DNA of 20,124 bases from UMGS1387 sp045541355 (GTDB lineage: Bacteria > Bacillota > Clostridia > Oscillospirales > CAG-382). The position numbers and the translations under genes are program-made. The DNA lies in the NCBI GenBank assembly GCA_045541355.1, contig JAZQIW010000002.1, forward strand, positions 1 to 20,124, read 5' to 3'. The notes under the pieces are model-generated. The model saw only the letters and a list, made by a program, of their open reading frames with translations, made no database searches and had not been told where the DNA came from. Within the stretch, counting starts at the first letter, position 1, and each line of letters opens with the position of its first letter. Of the stretch, positions 1-6,284 are shown piece by piece.

Positions 1-1272
1 TATAAGTGCAGGGGATGCGACTATTCATACAGCGAAATTGACGACGGTAAAATAAAAATAGACTATGTTAATATCAACATTCCCAACCCCAAGACAGGCT
101 ATACTCCCGAATACTACGGCTTAATAAGCGGAGTGGGCGTAAGCTTTTCAGAAGGCGGAGATGAATTTACAAGGAACGGCATACGCTGGGGACTTTACGC
201 AAATGACTTCGGCGTTTCAGAGGATACTCTCTTTGCAAGCGACAGCGCCTACCGCGTCACTGTTTATCTCAAAGCCGATGACGGCTACACCTTCAGCAAG
301 GATCAGAATTCACAGTATAATCCTGTCGTAATCGTAAACGGCGAAGAGGCAGAGTATGAGACAGACGGTACTCTTATGACCGTAAAACACGTTGAAAGAA
401 CGTCGGAAATAACCGTTTCTTATATCAATATGACAGGCATTGATTTTCCTGAGGTCGGAAAGACTGCCGACAGAGAGCCTGAATCCGAAGCTCCCCAGTA
501 TTACGATTGCAAAAACATATCGTGGTATCAAGACGGCGAATATATGGATTATGAGGATACCTTCCGTGAAGGAGGGGAGTATACGGTCGAAATGTATATC
601 GACACTGTCCGTTCGGGCTGGGATTATACGGCAAAATTTGATGAAAATATTGTCAGTGCGACGGTTGACGGCTTTGTCGTAGGAGAAAGTGATATCGAAC
701 GGTTCCACGAGACCTCTGTTCGTATCAGCTATACCTTCCCAAAGCTTGAGGAAGAAAAAGCACAGAGCACCGAACAGGTAAAAGAAGTATTTTCCGATGT
801 ATCAAAGGGCGAGTATTATTATGAGCCTGTCATGTGGGCATATGAAAACGGCATAACAACAGGTACATCCGAAACAACCTTCGGCCCCGATGATTCCTGC
901 ACCAGAGGACAGGTTGTAACCTTCCTTTACCGTGCAGCAGGAAAACCTGAGCCAAAAACAAACATTAATCCTTTTTCGGATGTAAAGAAGGAGGACTATT
1001 ATTATAAGGCTGTTCTGTGGGCTTTAGAGCAGGGAATCACCGCCGGAACATCCGAAAGCGAGTTTTCTCCCGATGCTACCTGCAGCAGTGCACATATTAT
1101 CACCTTCCTTTACCGTGCCGCAGGCATAGGCTCTGACGGCTGGTATAAGCAGGCAAGAGAGTGGGCGGCAGCTGAGGGACTTCTTGACGGAACATCGCTT
1201 GAGGTTGACCCTGACGAGCTTTGCCCCAGAGGTGCAGTTGTAACCTTCCTATACAGGGTGTATAAGTCATGA
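1..1272 (+). CDS. Secreted SLH-domain protein, 3' part (5' end outside window)
   Basis: The reading frame is open from base 1, so the gene begins upstream; 423 residues are visible. An internal GTG at 133 is not a convincing start, because the frame before it encodes a plausible protein, including a CxxC pair (residues 3 and 6). Two related beta-rich modules follow (about 15-145 and 145-245), each with aromatic-rich strands and a run like YRVTVYLKADDGY or YTVEMYI; this suggests an internal duplication. The C-terminus carries three S-layer homology repeats (about 263-316, 324-375, 379-423) with the FSDV...YY.AV.WA...GIT.GT...F.P pattern. The usual TRAE-type motif reads TRGQ, SSAH and PRGA, so binding to pyruvylated wall polymer is doubtful. 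SLH proteins sit on the cell wall. The function of the upstream part is unknown. The stop overlaps the next gene as ATGA. Confidence 0.9.
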   Translation, partial: YKCRGCDYSYSEIDDGKIKIDYVNINIPNPKTGYTPEYYGLISGVGVSFSEGGDEFTRNGIRWGLYANDFGVSEDTLFASDSAYRVTVYLKADDGYTFSKDQNSQYNPVVIVNGEEAEYETDGTLMTVKHVERTSEITVSYINMTGIDFPEVGKTADREPESEAPQYYDCKNISWYQDGEYMDYEDTFREGGEYTVEMYIDTVRSGWDYTAKFDENIVSATVDGFVVGESDIERFHETSVRISYTFPKLEEEKAQSTEQVKEVFSDVSKGEYYYEPVMWAYENGITTGTSETTFGPDDSCTRGQVVTFLYRAAGKPEPKTNINPFSDVKKEDYYYKAVLWALEQGITAGTSESEFSPDATCSSAHIITFLYRAAGIGSDGWYKQAREWAAAEGLLDGTSLEVDPDELCPRGAVVTFLYRVYKS

Positions 1273-1859
1273 AAAATGTAATGATGCTTTTGGCAATTGT
1301 CCTTGTACTTGCAATTGTGTGTATTCTTGTGCTTACGGCTGTACCCGAAAGACAAAAGAAAATAGACTTAGAGGAACTTCCCGAGGATACTCTTGACGGA
1401 TATGTTAAGGATAGCAGTGATAAGAATGCACCAAAGAAAATAGAATCAGGAGAAATAGAACGCTTTTCTCTTACATTTTCAACACTTTCGTGGGCGGATG
1501 AAGAATATTTTCATGAGGGAATATACAGCCTTGAAGCAGAAAATAAAGACGGAAAAGTGTATGTTATATGCAATTTCAATCCCTATGACGGACAAAGAGA
1601 GACTAAAGAGTATAAAACAGATATTTTCTTTTTACGGCACCTTGATGAGCTTGTAAAGAAATATGACCTTGCCTCCCATAACGGCAGAAGTGTATTTGTT
1701 TCGGGACTTCCCGATATGTACGGCGAGAAAATAGATATCCTTTATAAGTCGGGCGAGGAAATTTACGCTGTCGATAATCAGGACGGTTTCGTGGGCAGGG
1801 ATTGCATATATGAAGTATACAGGCTGTTTTGCGAATATGATGAATCTTTGGTTGATTAA
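1269..1859 (+). CDS. Hypothetical single-pass membrane protein
   Basis: 196 residues. The ATG overlaps the stop codon of the SLH protein gene by four bases, which implies translational coupling and one transcript. Residues 5-24 form a single hydrophobic segment, followed by a positive stretch (PERQKK), so the protein is probably anchored by its N-terminus with the rest outside the cell. I see no lipobox cysteine. The remaining about 165 residues are charged and rich in Tyr, Asp and Glu, with predicted mixed alpha/beta character and no motif I recognise. Pairing with an SLH protein suggests an envelope role, but nothing in the sequence names one. Its last codons overlap the -35 element of the promoter at 1852-1880. 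Confidence 0.8.
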   Translation: MKNVMMLLAIVLVLAIVCILVLTAVPERQKKIDLEELPEDTLDGYVKDSSDKNAPKKIESGEIERFSLTFSTLSWADEEYFHEGIYSLEAENKDGKVYVICNFNPYDGQRETKEYKTDIFFLRHLDELVKKYDLASHNGRSVFVSGLPDMYGEKIDILYKSGEEIYAVDNQDGFVGRDCIYEVYRLFCEYDESLVD

Positions 1860-1880
1860 TAGGAGTATATGTGATATAAT
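1852..1880 (+). promoter_or_regulatory. Sigma-A promoter reading into the hairpin array
   Basis: TTGATT (1852-1857) and TATAAT (1875-1880) are separated by exactly 17 nt. The -35 overlaps the last codons and stop of the preceding gene. Transcription would start near 1887, inside the first hairpin, so the whole 1880-2320 array would be transcribed, either as a separate RNA or as a leader of about 480 nt for the ydjG gene. Confidence 0.6.
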
Positions 1881-2320
1881 GAGTTTGCAAAGCAAACTCA
1901 ATGAATTGCCTTCGGCATGAATTGAAATCTGTGATTTCATGAATTGAGCCTTGCGGCTCATGAATTGCACTTTGTGCATTATATAGGCAATTTACTTCAT
2001 GTTGCGATAGCAACAATTCATGGCTTTAGCCAATTCATGGCTTTAGCCAATTCATGACAACGACAGTTGTCAATTCATTAAAAATGACGCATCTTTCCTA
2101 TCACTTAATTTTATAATAAGACTGTAACTCATGAATTGCACTTTGTGCATTATATAGGCAATTCAATTCATGTTGCGATAGCAACAATTCATGGCTTTAG
2201 CCAACTCATGACTTTAGCCAATTCATGACAACGACAGTTGTCAATTCATTAAAAATGATGCATCTTTCATATCACTTAATTTTATAATAAGACTGTAACT
2301 CATGAATTGCACCCCATGCA
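1880..2320. repeat. Array of 15 short hairpins with TG...CA stems and TGAAT/ATTCA spacers
   Basis: The gap 1860-2367 holds no gene. It contains hairpins at 1880-1900, 1907-1917, 1923-1939, 1945-1960, 1966-1978, 2000-2015, 2021-2032, 2038-2049, 2055-2072, 2137-2149, 2171-2186, 2192-2203, 2209-2220, 2226-2243 and 2308-2320. Stems are 4-9 bp, with loops of 3-4 nt (5 nt in the last). Every stem starts TG and ends CA, but the inside of the stem changes from one hairpin to the next (TGAGTTTGC, TGCC, TGAAATC, TGAGCC, TGCAC, TGTTGC, TGGC, TGACAAC, TGCA). Neighbours are separated by 5-nt TGAAT in the left part (6 nt after the first hairpin) and by the reverse complement ATTCA in the right part. One stem in the second copy (2209-2220) has a mismatch, and the spacer before it is ACTCA. 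Confidence 0.9.
1957..2298. repeat. 171-bp tandem direct repeat, two copies
   Basis: Copies lie at 1957-2127 and 2128-2298. The 14-mer that begins each copy (CTCATGAATTGCAC) occurs again at 2299, so the period is 171 both times. The copies differ at scattered positions, for example near 1991-1997 against 2162-2168 and at 2034-2040 against 2205-2211. Each copy contains five of the hairpins and a hairpin-free segment with TATAAT at 2112-2117 or 2283-2288; no -35 element is correctly placed upstream of either. Confidence 0.93.
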
Positions 2321-2367
2321 TTAAAGGGTGATAATCATTAATTCAAATAAAGTCAGGAGGGAAAAGG

Positions 2368-3453
2368 ATGAATGCTTTACAGGAGTATAAATGCCCGTGC
2401 TGTGACGGAGCCGTAAGCTTTGATACAGACTCGCAAAGGCTCAAGTGTCCATATTGCGGCACCGAGTTTGACATTGAAACGGTGCTTTCCTACGGTGAGG
2501 ACCTTGATGCCGACTCTGATGACAACATGAATTGGCAGACAAAGCCGACTGCCGAGTGGCAGGAAAATGAAACGGCACAGCTTGGCACCTATGTTTGTAA
2601 TTCCTGCGGCGGTCAGATTGTCGGAGATGAGAACACGGCATCGACAAAATGCCCATATTGCGGAAATCCCGTTGTTGTTATGGGCAAGGTCTCGGGTATG
2701 CTGAAGCCCGACTGTGTTATTCCTTTTAAGGTAGATAAAAAGGCGGCTGTCGAGGCACTGTCGGAGTATTATAAAGGAAAAAGGCTTCTTCCAAAGGTTT
2801 TCAAGGACAGAAACAGAATAGAGGAAGTAAAGGGGCTTTATGTTCCCGTATGGCTTTTTGATACCGAGGCTGATGCACATATAAGATATAAGGCTACAAA
2901 AAACAGAATGTGGAGCGATTCAAGGTTTGACTATGTTGAAACAAGCTTCTATTCCATAACGAGACAGGGCAGTCTCAGCTTTGCAAATGTTCCCGTTGAC
3001 GGCTCTACAAAAATGGATGATGAGCTTATGGAATCGGTTGAGCCTTATGATTTTTCAGAAGCTGTGGATTTCAATACGGCATACCTTGCGGGCTTTCTTA
3101 CAGATAAATATGACGTTGATGCCGAAACGAGCATAGAAAGGGCAAACCAAAGAATAAAAAGGAGCACCGAGGAGGCTTTTGCCTCAACGGTTCACGGATA
3201 TTCAAGCGTTGTCCCTGCTTCGAGCAGCATAAGCTTTGAAAACGGCAGTTCAAAATATGCGCTATATCCCGTATGGCTGCTTTGTACCGACTGGAACGGA
3301 CAAAAGTTCCACTTTGCCGTAAACGGACAGACGGGAAAGGTTGCAGGCGATCTTCCTATGGATAAATCGGCGTACCTCAAGTGGCTGTTCGGACTTGCCG
3401 CAGGCGTTGGAATAGGGGTTTTCCTTGTTCTTAGGCTTTTGGGTATGTTTTAA
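2368..3453 (+). CDS. ydjG: YdjG-like double zinc-ribbon membrane protein
   Basis: 361 residues, with a strong ribosome site (AGGAGG) 8 nt before the ATG. Two zinc ribbons lie at the N-terminus: C9/C12 with C27/C30 (CPYC), and C77/C80 (CNSC) with C95/C98 (CPYC). A middle domain of about 110-320 has the pattern seen in YdjG-type proteins (a conserved LYVPVWLF segment). Residues 339-358 form one C-terminal membrane helix, leaving almost nothing after it. The next gene starts 13 nt downstream and encodes a TPM-domain protein, followed by a YdjI-type protein; this is the gene order of B. subtilis ydjG-ydjH-ydjI, a SigW-controlled envelope-stress set linked to PspA. The symbol rests on architecture and synteny. 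The biochemical activity is unknown. Confidence 0.82.
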   Translation: MNALQEYKCPCCDGAVSFDTDSQRLKCPYCGTEFDIETVLSYGEDLDADSDDNMNWQTKPTAEWQENETAQLGTYVCNSCGGQIVGDENTASTKCPYCGNPVVVMGKVSGMLKPDCVIPFKVDKKAAVEALSEYYKGKRLLPKVFKDRNRIEEVKGLYVPVWLFDTEADAHIRYKATKNRMWSDSRFDYVETSFYSITRQGSLSFANVPVDGSTKMDDELMESVEPYDFSEAVDFNTAYLAGFLTDKYDVDAETSIERANQRIKRSTEEAFASTVHGYSSVVPASSSISFENGSSKYALYPVWLLCTDWNGQKFHFAVNGQTGKVAGDLPMDKSAYLKWLFGLAAGVGIGVFLVLRLLGMF

Positions 3454-3466
3454 GGAGGGAACGGAA

Positions 3467-4180
3467 ATGAAAAGAGTATTATGTATTGTTTTTGTGCTTC
3501 TCCTTACGCTGCCTCTGCTTTGTGCGGCGGCAGAAACACCGTATATCAGGGATGAGGCAGGCATATTATCGGAGAATGAGATTGTTACGCTTGAAGATGC
3601 GGCAAAGCTTATATCGTCAAAACACGGCATAGATGTGGCGGTTGTGATAATTGAAAGCCTTGACGGTGAATACGAAATGTATTATGCAGACGATTATTAC
3701 GATATGCATTTCGGAGAAGACGGTGTTCTTTTGTTATACAGTGTCGGTGACGATATAAGATATGTGTCCACCTGCGGCGACTGTATAGACGCAATTGACA
3801 ATAAGCTTTCAGATATTTCCGCGGCAATAAGCGAACCCTTTTATAACGATAACCATGCCGAGGGGATAAGGGCATACATAGAAACGGTTGACAGCCTCAT
3901 GGCATCGCATAAAACAAAGGGGCTTGTCATAAGTATTGCCGTGAGTATTGTCATAGGCTTTGTTGTGGCATTGATTGTTACGGGAAGCATGAAGGCACGG
4001 CTTGACGGAGCAAAGCATAATGAAAGGGCGGAGGCTTATGTAAATAAGGACAGCCTTAAAATCAACGTATCCCGTGACCTTTTCCTTTACAGAACCGTTT
4101 CAAGAACGGCAAAGCCCAAGAATAATTCCTCCACCCATTCTTCAAGCTCGGGAAGAACCCACGGCGGCGGAAGAGTTTGA
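3467..4180 (+). CDS. ydjH: YdjH-like TPM-domain membrane protein
   Basis: 237 residues from the ATG at 3467, chosen because AAGGAGGG lies just upstream and the product then begins with a good signal peptide (residues 1-22, cleavage near AAA-ET). An in-frame ATG at 3425, inside the previous gene, would add 14 unlikely residues. Residues about 23-146 match the TPM domain (YIRDEAGILS start, then a DVAVVIIESLDG strand). A membrane helix spans 152-172, followed by a basic segment and a low-complexity tail ending SSSSGRTHGGGRV, which is common in this family. The TPM domain would be outside the cell and the tail inside. Translational coupling with ydjG is likely. In Bacillus the YdjGHI proteins help place PspA at the membrane. 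Confidence 0.85.
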   Translation: MKRVLCIVFVLLLTLPLLCAAAETPYIRDEAGILSENEIVTLEDAAKLISSKHGIDVAVVIIESLDGEYEMYYADDYYDMHFGEDGVLLLYSVGDDIRYVSTCGDCIDAIDNKLSDISAAISEPFYNDNHAEGIRAYIETVDSLMASHKTKGLVISIAVSIVIGFVVALIVTGSMKARLDGAKHNERAEAYVNKDSLKINVSRDLFLYRTVSRTAKPKNNSSTHSSSSGRTHGGGRV

Positions 4181-4205
4181 CAGATGGATTTGTTTGTATT
4201 ATAAT
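4177..4205 (+). promoter_or_regulatory. Perfect-consensus sigma-A promoter for ydjI
   Basis: TTGACA (4177-4182) and TATAAT (4200-4205) with a 17-nt spacer, a full match to the vegetative consensus. The TGA stop of the preceding gene (4178-4180) lies within the -35 box. The start site should fall near 4212, giving a leader of about 43 nt before the ATG at 4255. Confidence 0.8.
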
Positions 4206-4254
4206 ATTTTCATAGTAAAAGGTAATTTAATTTAGTTACGAAAGGAGTTCTGAC

Positions 4255-5580
4255 ATGGGACTTATTAAAGCAGCACTCGGTGCACTCGGAGGCACACTTG
4301 CAGATCAGTGGAAGGAGTTTTTCTACTGCGAATCAATTGACAGCGACACCCTTATGGTCAAGGGACAGAAGATGATCGGAAAGCGTTCGTCTAACACCAA
4401 GGGTAGTGACAATGTTATTTCCAACGGCTCGGGCATCATTGTAAATGACGGTCAGGCGATGGTAATTGTTGAACAGGGCAAGGTTGTAGAATTTTGTGCA
4501 GAGCCCGGTGAATTTACATACGATACGTCGACAGAGCCTTCAATTTTTTCAGGTAACCTCGGCGAAAGCATAAAGGAAACCTTCAAGACTATCGGTAAGC
4601 GTTTCACCTTCGGCGGAGATACAGGCAAGGATCAGAGAGTTTACTACTTTAACACCAAGGAAATTATGGGCAATAAGTACGGCACAGCTACTCCCATTCC
4701 CTTCAAGGTAGTAATCAATGAACAGATGGGTCTCAAGCTCAGCGTTGATATCCGTTGCAACGGCGAATATACATATAAGCTCACAAACCCCCTTCTTTTC
4801 TATACAAACATAGCGGGAAATGTTTCCGACAGATATGAAAAGACCGAGTGGGAGGATATCCTCAGAAGTTCACTTCTTGATGCTCTTCAGCCGGCGCTTG
4901 CTTCTGTTGCGGCAAAGAAGATTGAATACTACGAGCTCCCCGGTCATACGGTAGAAATCAGAAACGCTCTTACAGAGGTGCTTAAACCCGACTGGACAGA
5001 AACACGCGGTATCGAGCTTGTAAAGCTCACAATCAATTCTCTCTCTATCCCCGAAGATCAGAGAAAGAAGATTACAGAGTGGGAAGAAAACGCAATGACC
5101 ACAAATCCCATGATGGCAGGCTCACGTCTTGTAGGTGCACAGGCTGATGCAATGAGAACAGCTGCTGCAAACGAAAACGGCGCAATGACAGGCTTTATGG
5201 GCATGGGCATGGCAATGAACGCCGGCGGAAATAACGCAGGTAATCTCTTTGCCATGGGACAGCAACAGCAGGCTGTACCCAATCCTCAGGCTGCCGCAAC
5301 ACCCGATGCTGCAATGGGCTGGAAGTGCGCTTGCGGTGCTGTGGCAACAGGCAAATTCTGCCCCGAATGCGGAACGGCAAGACCCGTAGTTGAAGGCTGG
5401 ACCTGTTCCTGCGGTGCAGTGAATAAGGGTAAATTCTGCCCTGAATGCGGAGCTAAGAAACCTGCGGGAGCAGCTCAGTATAAGTGCGATAAGTGCGGCT
5501 GGGAGCCCGAAAAGGGAAGTGTTCCTCCCAAGTTCTGCCCCGAATGCGGAGATAAATTCGATAATGACGACTTGGTGTAA
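4255..5580 (+). CDS. ydjI: YdjI-like SPFH/virion-core family protein with three zinc ribbons
   Basis: 441 residues; AAAGGAG lies 9 nt before the ATG. Residues about 1-280 form the SPFH/band-7-like domain of the YdjI family, often annotated as virion core protein, beginning MGLIKAALGALGGTLADQWKE. A Met/Ala/Gly-rich linker (about 285-352) follows. Three zinc ribbons end the protein: C358, C360, C369, C372; C384, C386, C395, C398; and C411, C414, C428, C431. The first two use CxC rather than CxxC for the first pair. B. subtilis YdjI is shorter (about 320 residues), so the extra length is mainly the linker and ribbons. It probably forms membrane-associated assemblies in the envelope-stress set, but with its own strong promoter it may be made in excess of YdjG/YdjH. 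A terminator follows. Confidence 0.85.
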   Translation: MGLIKAALGALGGTLADQWKEFFYCESIDSDTLMVKGQKMIGKRSSNTKGSDNVISNGSGIIVNDGQAMVIVEQGKVVEFCAEPGEFTYDTSTEPSIFSGNLGESIKETFKTIGKRFTFGGDTGKDQRVYYFNTKEIMGNKYGTATPIPFKVVINEQMGLKLSVDIRCNGEYTYKLTNPLLFYTNIAGNVSDRYEKTEWEDILRSSLLDALQPALASVAAKKIEYYELPGHTVEIRNALTEVLKPDWTETRGIELVKLTINSLSIPEDQRKKITEWEENAMTTNPMMAGSRLVGAQADAMRTAAANENGAMTGFMGMGMAMNAGGNNAGNLFAMGQQQQAVPNPQAAATPDAAMGWKCACGAVATGKFCPECGTARPVVEGWTCSCGAVNKGKFCPECGAKKPAGAAQYKCDKCGWEPEKGSVPPKFCPECGDKFDNDDLV

Positions 5581-5593
5581 AAATTTCTGACCG

Positions 5594-5618
5594 AAAGACC
5601 GCCCTTGCGGCGGTCTTT
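5594..5618 (+). terminator. Intrinsic terminator after ydjI
   Basis: A perfect 10-bp stem (AAAGACCGCC / GGCGGTCTTT, arms 5594-5603 and 5609-5618) with a 5-nt loop, starting 13 nt after the stop codon. The T-run is short (TCTTTATT). The A-rich left arm means it could also work on the other strand. Confidence 0.8.
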
Positions 5619-5639
5619 ATTGCGCCTTGAACAAGCGTC

Positions 5640-5668
5640 TTGACACATAAATGAACATGATGTATAAT
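5640..5668 (+). promoter_or_regulatory. Perfect-consensus sigma-A promoter for the ferritin-like gene
   Basis: TTGACA (5640-5645), a 17-nt spacer, then TATAAT (5663-5668). The predicted start is near 5675, leaving an A/T-rich leader of about 100 nt before the GTG at 5774, in which I see no clear structure. Confidence 0.8.
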
Positions 5669-5773
5669 TCATAAAAATAAAACCTTTATAAATATTACTG
5701 CGCAAAATAAAGCGTATCTTTTTTCTCTTTTGGTATAAACTATTGGTATATCTTAAGGAAAGGAAGAAAAAAG

Positions 5774-6208
5774 GTGATTGAGCAGGATACAATAAAGCTA
5801 CTCAGAGAATGCGATGCAGGCGTAAAAATGGGCGTTTCTTCAATCAATGACGTGATTGATTATGTAAGTAACGAGGACTTCAAGACACGCCTTAGTGACT
5901 GTAAGAGAGAGCATTTGAAGCTTGATGAGGAGATACACTCAAGCCTTGTGAGGTATGAGGACGAGGGCAAGGAGCCTGCGGCGATAGCCAAGGGAATGTC
6001 CTGGGTAAAGACAAATGTAATGCTTGCCGTCAACGAATCGGATAAAACCGTTGCAGACCTTATGACAGACGGCTGTAACATGGGTGTAAAATCCCTTAAT
6101 AAGTATCTCAATAAATATGAGGCGGCGGACGAACATTCCAAGGATATTGCAAAACGCCTTATAAATCTTGAAGAAAAGCTGGCTGTTGATATACGCACGT
6201 ATCTTTAA
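5774..6208 (+). CDS. Small four-helix, ferritin-like protein (DUF2383/PA2169-like)
   Basis: 144 residues, starting at GTG with AAGGAAAGG about 9 nt upstream. The protein is almost entirely helical, with no signal peptide or membrane segment, so it should be cytosolic. Two similar halves each carry an E-H pair followed by acidic residues: E46-H47 with D51/E52/E53, and E120-H121 with E133/E134. This resembles metal-ligand placement in ferritin-like bundles, as in the DUF2383/PA2169 group. Whether it binds metal is inference. It has its own consensus promoter and a stem-loop after the stop, so it forms a single-gene unit between ydjI and the hydrolase. Lying next to ydjGHI, it could occupy the stress-protein niche that PspA fills in Bacillus, but it is not PspA: it is far too short and lacks a long coiled coil. 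Confidence 0.75.
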   Translation: MIEQDTIKLLRECDAGVKMGVSSINDVIDYVSNEDFKTRLSDCKREHLKLDEEIHSSLVRYEDEGKEPAAIAKGMSWVKTNVMLAVNESDKTVADLMTDGCNMGVKSLNKYLNKYEAADEHSKDIAKRLINLEEKLAVDIRTYL

Positions 6209-6219
6209 GACAGAAACAA

Positions 6220-6246
6220 AACTCCGCTTTTGACATAAGCGGAGTT
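6220..6246 (+). terminator. Stem-loop, probable terminator
   Basis: A perfect 10-bp stem (AACTCCGCTT / AAGCGGAGTT; arms 6220-6229 and 6237-6246) with a 7-nt loop, 11 nt after the stop. The + strand lacks a good T-run (AGCTTTA); the - strand has TTTTGTTT, so it may work better in reverse. The loop contains TTGACA (6230-6235). Confidence 0.6.
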
Positions 6247-6257
6247 AGCTTTAAAAA
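6230..6257 (+). promoter_or_regulatory. Possible promoter for the SGNH hydrolase
   Basis: TTGACA (6230-6235), 16-nt spacer, TAAAAA (6252-6257). The -35 box sits in the loop of the upstream stem-loop and the -10 match is poor, so this is tentative. Confidence 0.4.
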
Positions 6258-6284
6258 TAATAAAGACAGATAATCGGAGAAAAT

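Noticed and set aside
1603..2016. Long open frames on the - strand (1603-2016 and 1632-1979) running into the hairpin array
   Set aside because: They mirror the real + strand gene at 1269-1859 and continue into palindromic DNA; there is no ribosome site or protein character.
1880..2320. CRISPR array
   Set aside because: There is no constant repeat of 24-40 nt with unique spacers; the constant part is only the 5-nt spacer and two-base stem ends, and no cas gene is present.
5774..6208. PspA substitute next to ydjGHI
   Set aside because: The product is only 144 residues and lacks the long coiled coil of PspA; it fits a short ferritin-like bundle better.
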